Below, one piece after another: positions 1 through 9,531 of a DNA stretch of 64,000 bases. The notes below the pieces were generated by a model. That model was not told the origin of the DNA. It worked only from the letters and a program-made list of their open reading frames with translations, and ran no database searches. The translations under genes and the position numbers were made by a program. Source of the DNA: Burkholderiales bacterium (GTDB lineage: Bacteria; Pseudomonadota; Gammaproteobacteria; Burkholderiales; SG8-39). The stretch covers positions 1 through 64,000 of the forward strand of contig JACZJV010000067.1 of the NCBI GenBank assembly GCA_014860355.1, read 5' to 3'. Numbering within the stretch: the stretch's first letter is position 1; the number at the start of each line of letters is the position of its first letter.

Positions 1-246
1 GTCTACACCTGCTTCCAGCAGCAGTATCATGCTGCCTTCGGCCACCTTGTCCCCCAGTTTTACCTTGAGTTCTTTCACCACGCCGGCGGCGGGCGAAGGA
101 ATTTCCATGGTCGCCTTGTCCGATTCGACCGTGATCAGCGATGTTTCCTTGGCTACCGTATCGCCCGGCTTGACCAGGATCTCGATGACATCGACCTCCT
201 TGAAATCGCCGATGTCGGGCACTTTGATTTCCGTAATGCTGGACAT
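1..246 (-). CDS. aceF: Pyruvate dehydrogenase E2 (dihydrolipoamide acetyltransferase), N-terminal lipoyl domain, truncated by window edge
   Basis: Reverse-strand translation [44 protein letters not shown] is a lipoyl domain; adjacent to aceE. Confidence 0.9.
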   Translation of the reverse strand, partial: MSSITEIKVPDIGDFKEVDVIEILVKPGDTVAKETSLITVESDKATMEIPSPAAGVVKELKVKLGDKVAEGSMILLLEAGVD

Positions 247-257
247 GGTCGTTCCTT

Positions 258-2960
258 TCACACCGTTGCCGGGTTAGGCTTGTTCGGGTCGATGCCGTAT
301 TTCTTGATCGCCGCGGCAACCACCGACGCCTTGATTTCGCCCAGATCGGCGAGCGCCTTGAGCGCGGCCAGAGCGACCCATCGCCGGTCGACTTCGAAGA
401 AATCGCGCAGGCGCTCGCGCGTATCGGAACGGCCGAAGCCGTCGGTGCCCAGTACCCTGTAGGTCCGGCCTGCGGGGATGAACGGCCGGATCTGTTCGGC
501 AAACGCTTTCATGTAGTCGCTCGACGCCACGACCGGGCCGGCGCTGTCCTTGAGCATCTTCTCCACCCAGGACTCGCGCGGCGCTTCCGTGGGATGCAAC
601 AGGTTCCAGCGCTCGCACGCCAGGCCGTCGCGGCGCAGTTCGGTAAAGCTGGGGCAGCTCCAGATATCGGCGCTCACGCCCCAGTCCTGCTCCAGCAGTT
701 CTGCCGCCGCAATGACTTCGCGCAGGATGGTGCCCGAGCCGAGCAGCTGCACCCGCAGCGGCTTGCCCGCGCCCGTCTTGGCCTTGGGTTTGCCGCCGGC
801 CTTGAACAGGTACATGCCCTTGAGTATCCCTTCTTCTGCGCCCGCGGGCAGTCCCGGATGGGTGTAGTTCTCGTTCATCACGGTGACGTAGTAATACACG
901 TCTTCCTGATTGCTCACCATGCGCCTGAGGCCGTCATGGATGATCAAGGCCAGCTCGTAGCCGAAGGTCGGATCGTAGGAAATGCAGTTCGGAATCACCG
1001 AGGAAAGGATGTGTGAATGTCCGTCCTCGTGCTGCAGGCCCTCGCCGTTCAGGGTGGTGCGTCCTGCTGTTCCGCCTAGCAGGAAACCGCGCGCGCGCTG
1101 GTCACCCGCGGCCCAGGCCAGGTCGCCGATGCGCTGCAATCCGAACATCGAATAGAAAATATAAAAGGGCACGGTGACGACGTTGGTGGTGCTGTAGGAA
1201 GTCGCCGCGGCGATCCAGGAGCAGAACGCGCCCGCTTCGTTGATGCCCTCCTCCAGAATCTGGCCGGCCTTGTCCTCGCGGTAGTAGGTCACCTGGTCGC
1301 GGTCTACGGGCACGTATTTCTGGCCCTCCGAGGAATAGATGCCGAGCTGGCGGAACATGCCTTCCATGCCGAAGGTGCGCGCCTCGTCGGGAACGATGGG
1401 AACGATGTGCCTGCCCAGATTCTTGTCGCGCAGCAGCGCGGTCAGAATCCGCACGAACGCCATGGTGGTGGAAATCTCGCGATCGGTCGGTTTCAGCACC
1501 GCGTCCAGCGCCGACAGCGGCGGCACCTCGGGCACGATGTCGGCACGGCGCCTGCGGCTGGGCAGGTAGCCGCCCAGCGCCTGGCGGCGCGCGTGCAGGT
1601 ATTTCATCTCCGGTGTATCGGCCGCGGGCACGTAGAACGGCAGATCTTCCAGCCTGTCGTCGGGAATCGGGATGTTGAAGCGGTCGCGAAACTGGCGGAT
1701 CGACTCGATGTCCATTTTCTTTTGCTGGTGGGTGGCCATCTTGCCTTCGCCGATCTTGCCCATGCCATAACCCTTGACCGTCTTCGCGAGTATTACCGTA
1801 GGCTGGCCCTTGTGCTTCACCGCAGCGGCGTAGGCCGCATAGATTTTGTGCGGGTCGTGCCCGCCGCGATTGAGGCGCCAGATGTCGGCGTCGCTCATCT
1901 TCGAGACCATTTCGAGCAGCTTCGGATGTTTGCCGAAGAAATGCTTGCGCACGAAGGCACCGTCGTTGGCCTTGAAGTTCTGATACTCGCCGTCGACGCA
2001 TTCCTCCATGACGCGCAGCAGGTTGCCTTCCTTGTCACGCGCCAGCAGTTTGTCCCAATAGGAGCCCCAGATGAGCTTGATCACGTTCCAGTCGGAACCG
2101 CGAAAATCGCCCTCCAGCTCCTGGATGATTTTGCCGTTGCCGCGCACCGGCCCGTCCAGACGCTGCAGATTGCAATTGACGACGAACACCAGGTTGTCGA
2201 GCTTTTCGCGCGCCGCCATGGCGAGGGCGCCCAGGGATTCCGGCTCGTCGGTCTCGCCGTCGCCCAAAAACGCCCATACCTTGCGGTTTTCGGTGTTGGC
2301 GAGCCCGCGCGCATGCAGATACTTGAGGTAGCGCGCCTGGTAGATCGCCTGGATCGGGCCCAGGCCCATCGATACCGTGGGAAACTGCCAGAACTCCGGC
2401 ATGAGCCAGGGATGCGGATAGGAGGTGACGCCCTTGCCGTCCACGTCGCGGCGGAAATTCACCAGCTGGTCCTGGTTCAGCCGCCCTTCGAGCAGTGCGC
2501 GCGCATAGATCCCCGGTGCGGAATGACCCTGGAAATAGATCAGATCGCCGCCGTGTTCGGCGCTCGGGGCGTGCCAGAAGTGGTTCTGGCCGATGCCGAA
2601 CAGCGTGCCCACCGAGGCGAAGCTGGCGATATGACCGCCTAGATCACCTTCGACGCTGTTCGCCTTCGCCACCATGATCATCGCGTTCCAGCGGCAGTAG
2701 GCGCGGATGCGATCCTCCAGCGCGGCATCGCCCGGGGAGCGCTCTTCCATGTGCGGCGGTATGGTATTGATATAGGCGGTCTGCGCCTTGTAGGGCAGAT
2801 ATGCGCCGGAACGGCGCGCTTTGTCGATCAGCTTTTCCAGCAGGTAATGGGCGCGCTCCGCGCCTTCGCGCTCCATTACCGCTTCGAGTGCGTCCAGCCA
2901 TTCCTGCGTTTCCAGGGTATCCGGATCGTTGGCAGCGGGAAATTCGGGAACGGCTGACAT
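258..2960 (-). CDS. aceE: Pyruvate dehydrogenase E1 component (homodimeric type)
   Basis: ORF 258..3050; likely start at [12 protein letters not shown]. Full-length AceE-like sequence ([35 protein letters not shown]..). Confidence 0.97.
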   Translation of the reverse strand: MSAVPEFPAANDPDTLETQEWLDALEAVMEREGAERAHYLLEKLIDKARRSGAYLPYKAQTAYINTIPPHMEERSPGDAALEDRIRAYCRWNAMIMVAKANSVEGDLGGHIASFASVGTLFGIGQNHFWHAPSAEHGGDLIYFQGHSAPGIYARALLEGRLNQDQLVNFRRDVDGKGVTSYPHPWLMPEFWQFPTVSMGLGPIQAIYQARYLKYLHARGLANTENRKVWAFLGDGETDEPESLGALAMAAREKLDNLVFVVNCNLQRLDGPVRGNGKIIQELEGDFRGSDWNVIKLIWGSYWDKLLARDKEGNLLRVMEECVDGEYQNFKANDGAFVRKHFFGKHPKLLEMVSKMSDADIWRLNRGGHDPHKIYAAYAAAVKHKGQPTVILAKTVKGYGMGKIGEGKMATHQQKKMDIESIRQFRDRFNIPIPDDRLEDLPFYVPAADTPEMKYLHARRQALGGYLPSRRRRADIVPEVPPLSALDAVLKPTDREISTTMAFVRILTALLRDKNLGRHIVPIVPDEARTFGMEGMFRQLGIYSSEGQKYVPVDRDQVTYYREDKAGQILEEGINEAGAFCSWIAAATSYSTTNVVTVPFYIFYSMFGLQRIGDLAWAAGDQRARGFLLGGTAGRTTLNGEGLQHEDGHSHILSSVIPNCISYDPTFGYELALIIHDGLRRMVSNQEDVYYYVTVMNENYTHPGLPAGAEEGILKGMYLFKAGGKPKAKTGAGKPLRVQLLGSGTILREVIAAAELLEQDWGVSADIWSCPSFTELRRDGLACERWNLLHPTEAPRESWVEKMLKDSAGPVVASSDYMKAFAEQIRPFIPAGRTYRVLGTDGFGRSDTRERLRDFFEVDRRWVALAALKALADLGEIKASVVAAAIKKYGIDPNKPNPATV

Positions 2961-3340
2961 GGCAACTCCTTCTTGGCTGCGGTGGCGACGGTTGTTTTCC
3001 TGCCAGCGGCTGGAGCATGCGGGAACATTGCACCGGCATGCCGCACGCAAGCCGCTTTCGTCCAGGATTGCAGGCTAGGGATTATACAGGCTGCGCGCAC
3101 CGGTCTGCAGCACGAGCGCCGACATGCATGCGACCCGCAGCGCCGGAAGTCTGCTCGCGCAGCAGCAGGTCGCACTCATGCTAGCATAGCCCCTGGCCCG
3201 CAGCGGATCCGCGATAGTGGCCCGGCACCTGGCAGGGCTGGCGCGGTGTGCAGGGCAGGCGCCGCGGCAGCCCGGCGCTTATTTCAATCGCGGCATGAGG
3301 GGCGCTGCCGCATCCCCTGAACCCGAAAGAGCAGATCAAC

Positions 3341-5380
3341 ATGACCGAGCAGAACCCGCTGTTGGATTTCACCGGCTTGCCGCGTTTTGCAGCTATCAAA
3401 GTCGAACACATCGCTGCGGCAGTCGACGCGCTGCTGGCGGAAAACCGCGCTTGCATCAACGAACTGACCCGAGCGCAAACGCCGGCTAGCTGGGCGGATT
3501 TCGTTGCTCCGCTGGAGGACGCGAGCGAGCGCCTGGCTCGCGCCTGGGGGGTGGTCGGCCATCTGCACGGGGTGCTCGACTCCCCCGAACTGCGCGCGGC
3601 CTACAACGCGAACCAGCCCAAGATCGTGCAGTACTACACCGAGCTGGGCCAAAACCTGGACCTGTTCGAAAAATACAAGGCATTGCGTGCGTCGCCCGAA
3701 TTCGCCGCGCTGGCGCAGGCTCAGCGCCGGATCGTGGACAACGAGATTCGCGATTTCCGTCTCTCGGGCGCAGAACTGTCGCCGGACAAGAAACTGCGTT
3801 TTGCAGCCATTTCCGAGGAACTGGCGCACTTGGGCACCAGGTTCTCCGAAAATCTGCTCGATGCCACCAATGCCTATGCGCTTTATGTCGAAGACCGGAA
3901 CGAACTCGCCGGGATACCCGAGGACGTGGTCGCAACGGCGCGCGCCGCTGCGGACAAGGACGGAAAGTCCGGCTGGAATTTCAGCCTGCAGGCGCCTTCG
4001 TACGTGCCCTTCATGCAGTATGCGGCGAAGCGCGAACTGCGCGAGCAAATGTACCGGGCTTATGTCACCCGGGCGAGCGAATTCGGCAAGCCCGAACTCG
4101 ACAATACGCCGCTGATTGCGCGAATACTCCGGCTGCATCACGAAGCGGCGCGACTGCTGGGCTACGCCAACCACGCCGAGGTTTCGCTGGTTCCGAAAAT
4201 GGCGCAGACCCCGCAGCAGGTGCTCGACTTCCTCGGCGACCTCGCTGCCAAGGCCTTGCCTTTTGCCAGGAAGGACTACGCGGAGCTGGGCGAATACGCG
4301 GCAGCCGAACTCGGCCTGGCGCAGATCGAGGCCTGGGACCTCGCTTTTGCTTCGGAAAAGCTGCGCGCCGCGCGCTACGCCTTTTCCGACCAGGAGGTGA
4401 AGCAGTATTTTCCCGAAGCCAAAGTCATGCAAGGCTTGTTCCGCCTGGTGGAGACGATATTCGGCGTGCGCATCGGGCCCGACCAGGCCGAAACCTGGGA
4501 CCCCGCAGTGCGTTTTTTCCGCATCAGCGATGCACAGGGGAAGCTCATCGGCCAGTTCTACCTCGATCCCTATGCCCGCGATACCAAGCGCGGGGGCGCC
4601 TGGATGGACGAGGCGATCAGCCGCCGCAGGCTGGACGCTCGCGTGCAGACTCCCGTGGCCTATCTCACCTGCAATTTCTCGGCCCCGGTCGGCGGCAAAC
4701 CCGCGCTGTTCACCCACGACGAAGTGCTGACGCTGTTCCACGAATTCGGCCATGGACTGCAGCACATGCTCACCCGCGTCGATTACCTCGGCGTTTCGGG
4801 CATCCACGGCGTGGAGTGGGACGCGGTCGAATTGCCCAGCCAGTTCATGGAGAATTTCTGCTGGGAATGGGAAGTGCTGAGGCATATGAGCGCGCACGTA
4901 GACAGCGGCGAGCCCCTGCCGCGCGCGCTGTTCGACAAGATGCTCGCGGCCAAGAATTTCCAGAGCGGCATGCACACGGTGCGGCAGCTCGAATTCTCGC
5001 TGTTCGACATGCATCTGCATTACGATTTCGACGCCAGCGGCGGCAAGACCCCGCAGCAGTTGCTGGACGAAATCCGCAGCCGGGTGGCGGTGGCGGTTCC
5101 GCCCTCGTACAGCCGATTTCAGAACAGCTTCTCGCACATTTTCGCCGGCGGCTACAGCGCCGGTTACTACAGCTACAAGTGGGCTGAGGTGCTTTCGGCC
5201 GATGCCTACAGCCTGTTCGAGGAAAACGGCGTGCTCGACAGCGACAGCGGCAGGCGCTTTTGCGAAGAGGTCCTCGCAGTCGGCGGCAGCCGGCCTGCGC
5301 TAGAGTCGTTCAAGGCGTTCCGCGGGCGCGAACCTTCCGTTGATGCGCTGCTGCGGCACAGCGGCATGACTGCCGCCTGA
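3341..5380 (+). CDS. prlC: M3 family oligopeptidase A-like metallopeptidase
   Basis: 679 aa; HEFGH zinc-binding motif (TLFHEFGHGLQHMLT), C-terminal FAGGYSAGYYSYKWAEVLSADAYSLFEE typical of M3 peptidases. Confidence 0.93.
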   Translation: MTEQNPLLDFTGLPRFAAIKVEHIAAAVDALLAENRACINELTRAQTPASWADFVAPLEDASERLARAWGVVGHLHGVLDSPELRAAYNANQPKIVQYYTELGQNLDLFEKYKALRASPEFAALAQAQRRIVDNEIRDFRLSGAELSPDKKLRFAAISEELAHLGTRFSENLLDATNAYALYVEDRNELAGIPEDVVATARAAADKDGKSGWNFSLQAPSYVPFMQYAAKRELREQMYRAYVTRASEFGKPELDNTPLIARILRLHHEAARLLGYANHAEVSLVPKMAQTPQQVLDFLGDLAAKALPFARKDYAELGEYAAAELGLAQIEAWDLAFASEKLRAARYAFSDQEVKQYFPEAKVMQGLFRLVETIFGVRIGPDQAETWDPAVRFFRISDAQGKLIGQFYLDPYARDTKRGGAWMDEAISRRRLDARVQTPVAYLTCNFSAPVGGKPALFTHDEVLTLFHEFGHGLQHMLTRVDYLGVSGIHGVEWDAVELPSQFMENFCWEWEVLRHMSAHVDSGEPLPRALFDKMLAAKNFQSGMHTVRQLEFSLFDMHLHYDFDASGGKTPQQLLDEIRSRVAVAVPPSYSRFQNSFSHIFAGGYSAGYYSYKWAEVLSADAYSLFEENGVLDSDSGRRFCEEVLAVGGSRPALESFKAFRGREPSVDALLRHSGMTAA

Positions 5381-5735
5381 GCCGGAGCCGCGCAAGCGCC
5401 GGACGCCGTCAGGAACGCCGTCCGCGCGCGACCCATGAGACGGGTCCTGCAGATAGTCCTCGTATCCTGATCCGCCGCGCCAGGCGCCGCGGCACGCCCC
5501 GGATCGCCTACGCCGCGCGCGCTTTTTTCCTCTGGCCGGGTGCATAAACAAAATACTCGCTGCGATATTTCTTAGCCTGTTGAAATTACAGCGCAAACGT
5601 CACCGGGCCGGAAAAAGCGTACAAATAAAATGTACTTCGGCGCCCGCGCGCCGGCCTCGATAGCCGCAACTACCGAACCCTGCCAACAGGATAAGGTATT
5701 GATAAACCAATCTATATCGCTTCCATTGGCGGCGC

Positions 5736-5751
5736 TGGCATGGACGTTGCG
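5736..5751 (+). promoter_or_regulatory. Candidate sigma54 (-24/-12) promoter
   Basis: TGGCATGGACGTTGCG matches TGGCAC-N5-TTGCW with exact GG-N10-GC spacing, 38 nt before ATG of the response regulator at 5789. Confidence 0.7.
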
Positions 5752-5788
5752 TTAGCTTAGGCAAAAGGAACCCTGCGAGGAAACGAAC

Positions 5789-6250
5789 ATGGACGAGAAG
5801 ACAAGAATCCTGGTAGTCGACGACGAAGAGGTCGTGCGCCTCAGCCATATCAGGACCCTGGCAAGCATCCACTGCAACGTAGAGGTGGTTCGCGATGGTA
5901 GCGAAGCGCTGCGCGTATTGGAGCAGCGGCCGGCCGATGTGGTGCTGCTCGACCTGCGCATGCCCGGAATGGACGGCATGGCAGTGCTGAAGACGATCAA
6001 GCAAAGATGGCCCGAGACCGAGGTGGTCATTATCACCGGGTATCCGACCGTGGAAACGGCGAAAGAAGCGGTCCGCCTGGGTGCGTACGACTATCTCGCC
6101 AAACCGGTGGGCCCCGACGATGTGATCAACGTCGCCAACGGCGCGATGACCCAGAAGAAATGGGCCCTGCACCAGGACCGGACCGAACGAGAAGCGGGGG
6201 TCGGCACGCACACCGATTCCGCACGGAAAACCAGCAATCATTCATATTGA
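5789..6250 (+). CDS. Stand-alone receiver-domain response regulator
   Basis: 153 aa; REC fold ILVVDDEEVVRLS..VVLLDLRMPGMDGM..IITGYPT..YDYLAKPV, no output domain. Confidence 0.92.
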   Translation: MDEKTRILVVDDEEVVRLSHIRTLASIHCNVEVVRDGSEALRVLEQRPADVVLLDLRMPGMDGMAVLKTIKQRWPETEVVIITGYPTVETAKEAVRLGAYDYLAKPVGPDDVINVANGAMTQKKWALHQDRTEREAGVGTHTDSARKTSNHSY

Positions 6251-6265
6251 AACAAGGAGAATGTC

Positions 6266-7057
6266 ATGAGCGCCTTACACAAAGTTCTGGTAGTTGACGA
6301 TGATCCGGTGGTCGGCAAGAGTTTCGACCGGGTGCTTTCAGGAAAAGGCTATGCGGTGATTACGGCCTCCAGCGGACAGGAAGCGCTGAACAAGCTCGAG
6401 ACGGAAAACTATGATGTCGTGTTCACCGACATCAAGATGCCGGGAATGAGCGGCCTCGAAATGGCCGAGCAGGTCAAGCAGCGCCGCCCGTGGCTGCCGG
6501 TGGTCATCGTCACCGGCTATGGCTCGCCCGGCAATGAGGCCAGGGCAGAAGCGGCGGGGGTGTCCGGCTTCCTGCGCAAGCCGCTTTCCCCGGAAATGAT
6601 AGAGGACAGCGCCCTAAAGGCCCTGTCTGAAAAAGGCGCAGCCGCGCCCGGCGCGGAGTCGGCTCCCGCGGTCACGGACGCCGCCGCGATTTCGGCGCAG
6701 AGCACAGTGCAGAATATCGCGCGCGTGGTCAAGAACATCGCCCTGTTCCTGGCAGCGCCGTTCGTCGGGCTCGCCTACATACTGGCCTTCCCGATCGTCG
6801 GCCTGGGCATGCTTGCCTGGATGGGCATCCAGGCGCAAAGGAAGAAGTCCGACGAGGCGGTGAAACTGCAGCCGGCGGCGCCTGCGAAAGCCGGCCTCGT
6901 CAAGAACACCGCGCTGTTCCTCGCGGCACCTTTCATCGGGCTGACCTATATAATCGTCGGACCCATCGTAGGATTGTTCATGCTCGCATGGTTCGCTTTC
7001 CAGGCTTGGAGCAAGCTCGGCACCAAAGCCTTGGCCGGCCGGCCCGAAACAAAGTAA
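6266..7057 (+). CDS. Response regulator receiver domain fused to two repeated hydrophobic hairpins
   Basis: 263 aa; N-terminal REC (VLVVDDDPVVGKS..VFTDIKMPGMSG..LRKPLSP), C-terminal repeats KNIALFLAAPFVGLAYILAFPIVGLGMLAW / KNTALFLAAPFIGLTYIIVGPIVGLFMLAW. Confidence 0.9.
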   Translation: MSALHKVLVVDDDPVVGKSFDRVLSGKGYAVITASSGQEALNKLETENYDVVFTDIKMPGMSGLEMAEQVKQRRPWLPVVIVTGYGSPGNEARAEAAGVSGFLRKPLSPEMIEDSALKALSEKGAAAPGAESAPAVTDAAAISAQSTVQNIARVVKNIALFLAAPFVGLAYILAFPIVGLGMLAWMGIQAQRKKSDEAVKLQPAAPAKAGLVKNTALFLAAPFIGLTYIIVGPIVGLFMLAWFAFQAWSKLGTKALAGRPETK

Positions 7058-7066
7058 CTGAGCACG

Positions 7067-7100
7067 AAAAAAGGGCGGGGGCTCTCCCCGCCCTTTTTTT
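7067..7100. terminator. Bidirectional intrinsic terminator
   Basis: AAAAAAGGGCGGGG-GCTCT-CCCCGCCCTTTTTTT. Confidence 0.9.
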
Positions 7101-7245
7101 ATCTGCAATTCCCGGGCTCCCGGCAATCGGCAATCTCGGATAAGAATCCCGCGCCACCCTTGCCTTAAACAGTAAGCGCGCAGCGCGCAATTCCGCTCGT
7201 CCCATGCGGCGGTATCTACGACGCCGCGTATAGAGCGCGCCTAAG

Positions 7246-7884
7246 TTACTTGGCGCCGCCGTGCTCTTCCTCGATTTCCTCGTAGCCGGTCAACATGGAC
7301 TTGATGTGTGCCGTGCGGGTGTGACCGAGGGTCGCGAGGTAGATGTGCATGAATATGAATCCGGAGAAGAAGATGAAAATCAGCACATGCGCGGTGTCCA
7401 CCACCCGCACGCCGCCGAGCAGGTCGATCATGCCGGAAAAGCGCTTGACGTCCCACAGCAGCACCCCGGTCCAGAATTGCAGGGGAACGAGCAGCAGCAT
7501 GATCACCTGGTAGCTCATACTCTGCATCGAGTTGAACTTCTGGTAGACACTGACGTGGTGCGGATTGGGTTCGCCTTTGAAAATGCCGTAGCCGTAAAAC
7601 ATGGCCTGGCGGAAGCTCGCGCGAAAATGCTTCATCGGGCTCAATTCGGGGTGGTACACCCGGATCTTGTCCGAAAACAGGTAGAAAAGCAGCCAGATGA
7701 AGAAATTGCCGATGAGCACAAAACCGATCCAGTCGTGCACGACCACCGCCGTGCGGAACGACATCAGGTCGATCAGCCCGATGTAACGAATCTGAAAGCC
7801 GGTGATGATCATCGCCACGAATCCGAGCGCGTTGATCCAGTGCCAGATCCTGACGGGGAGCGGGTGAACGTAGATTCTTGGCAT
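7246..7884 (-). CDS. Membrane cytochrome b subunit (Ni/Fe-hydrogenase / thiosulfate reductase b-type family)
   Basis: 212 aa; HPLPVRIWHWINALGFVAMIITGFQIRY, several TM helices with conserved His. Confidence 0.88.
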   Translation of the reverse strand: MPRIYVHPLPVRIWHWINALGFVAMIITGFQIRYIGLIDLMSFRTAVVVHDWIGFVLIGNFFIWLLFYLFSDKIRVYHPELSPMKHFRASFRQAMFYGYGIFKGEPNPHHVSVYQKFNSMQSMSYQVIMLLLVPLQFWTGVLLWDVKRFSGMIDLLGGVRVVDTAHVLIFIFFSGFIFMHIYLATLGHTRTAHIKSMLTGYEEIEEEHGGAK

Positions 7885-7963
7885 TGCGTAGTTCCCTTTT
7901 ACATTCGTGCATCGGCGTCGGCAAAGCGACGAACGACTCGGGACGGCTTCGGATCCAGGCGTT

Positions 7964-9289
7964 TCAGGAGTCTTCCTTACCGCCTATTCTCTTCGCGTAT
8001 CTCTTGAATAGCCAGTTGAGCGTCAAATGGCCCAGCGGCGCGCCGATGCCGCCGAGTACTGCTAGGGCGAGGAGCCAGTCCAGCAGCTTGATCCGGGTGC
8101 CGCCGATGGCGTAAAAGCCGCCCACGGAGTCCACCGAAATGATGGAGTTCAGCACCTCCGGTTTTGCGCCGTAGCGCACGGGTCTGCCGTCGGCGCCGAC
8201 GATGGAAACCGTCACGCTCTGGAACGGATCGGCGCCTTGCTGGTGGCATTTGGCGCAGTCCCGGACCGCCTCGGCGCTGCGCACGAGCTGATGCGCCTCG
8301 ACACCCGTGCTGACCTCGAGGCGGCCCCGCAGCGTCGTCTTGCCGTCAGTGCCCTCCTGATTGAATCCGCGCAGCAGGCTTTGCAGTGCCATCGCATCCA
8401 GGCCGGTGCCCTTTGCGTCGGCCAGGCGCGCGCGGGATTCGAACTGCGGCACGCCCTCCTTTTCGGCAACGCGCTGCTGCGCCGCATTGTCGTACAGCCT
8501 GAGGTCGACCTTGCGCTTTGCCTTGGGCGAATGGCAGGCAGGGCAGGATACCGCGTCGAAATGCCGTCCGGCATTGGGCAGCCAGGTCTTGTGGGCAGCC
8601 AGCGCGTCCTGGTGGCACCCAAGACAGGCGCTCTTCAGCCGGTCCCCCTTGGCCGCGGCGCTCACGTCGTGCGCATTGTGGCAGCTGGAACAGGCCATGG
8701 CGGCCTGGCCGTGCACGCTGCCGGCATAGGCGGTGTAGATGGGATAGTGGCAATTGCTGCACGGCGCTCCGGAGGCGGCATCAAAAGCGGCCTTGGCCAT
8801 CACCGCGTGAGGACTGTGGCAGTCGGTGCAGATCGGCGCACCCGGGTTGCCGTCACGAACGAGGGCGGCGTGTATGCTGCCTTCGTATTGCTTGAAAACG
8901 GGGGCGTGACAGGATTCGCAGACCTTGGTCTGCGCCAGCGAATATTCCCGACTGCCGGCGATCTTCGTCTTTACCGGGGGATGGTTTTCGAACGAAGTGC
9001 TGGCATGGCAGACGGCGCAGCCGATCGCGCTATGCACCGATTTTGCAAATGCCGCCGCGTCAACCTGCAAAGAGAGTTTGTCTCCGTTGGCGAGTTTCAT
9101 CTCCAGACCCGCAGACGAATGGCAGGCAAGACACTGCTCGTCCAGCTGGGAAAGCGCGCTGTCCGCGGCGCCTGCGGTCGCGCTGGCGACAGCAAGCAGC
9201 ACCGCGGCGAATGCGAGCCGCGCGGCATTGACCAGGTCCGCGTGGATAGCCGCTCGTGTCGCCGCGCTTTGTCTCCGGGCACGTACCAT
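7964..9289 (-). CDS. Nonaheme c-type cytochrome with C-terminal membrane anchor
   Basis: 441 aa; nine CxxCH motifs (CLACH, CAVCH, CESCH, CTDCH, CSNCH, CSSCH, CLGCH, CPACH, CAKCH) and C-terminal TM segment. Confidence 0.93.
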   Translation of the reverse strand: MVRARRQSAATRAAIHADLVNAARLAFAAVLLAVASATAGAADSALSQLDEQCLACHSSAGLEMKLANGDKLSLQVDAAAFAKSVHSAIGCAVCHASTSFENHPPVKTKIAGSREYSLAQTKVCESCHAPVFKQYEGSIHAALVRDGNPGAPICTDCHSPHAVMAKAAFDAASGAPCSNCHYPIYTAYAGSVHGQAAMACSSCHNAHDVSAAAKGDRLKSACLGCHQDALAAHKTWLPNAGRHFDAVSCPACHSPKAKRKVDLRLYDNAAQQRVAEKEGVPQFESRARLADAKGTGLDAMALQSLLRGFNQEGTDGKTTLRGRLEVSTGVEAHQLVRSAEAVRDCAKCHQQGADPFQSVTVSIVGADGRPVRYGAKPEVLNSIISVDSVGGFYAIGGTRIKLLDWLLALAVLGGIGAPLGHLTLNWLFKRYAKRIGGKEDS

Positions 9290-9358
9290 TCCTAGCCTCC
9301 CAAATCCTGCCTTTGCGGCAATGAGCGCGTATGGTAAGCCGCGGCGGTTCGCGGTGGC

Positions 9359-9372
9359 TTGATATTGATCAA
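9359..9372. promoter_or_regulatory. FNR/ANR-family binding site
   Basis: TTGAT-ATTG-ATCAA, exact match to TTGAT-N4-ATCAA, about 76 bp upstream of the nonaheme cytochrome start. Confidence 0.75.
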
Positions 9373-9531
9373 ATCAAGGCACCGGAGAATCGGAGCGTGC
9401 GCGCAAGTCCTGCGCACGGATCTTCGCTTTTGTCCCCGCGCCGTCGGTCCTGCAACCTTGGCCGCCGGTTTCAGCTTGTCGTTTTTCCCTGCATGGGGGC
9501 ACGCCCCGATCGGCCCCGGACCGGAACGCTA

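Noticed and set aside
3284-5137. 617-aa antisense ORF opposite prlC
   Set aside because: High-GC codon bias produces long open antisense frames; translation shows no family signature, sense strand is clear M3 peptidase.
5400-5735. Intergenic region checked for tRNA or ncRNA
   Set aside because: No cloverleaf or recognisable RNA structure seen.
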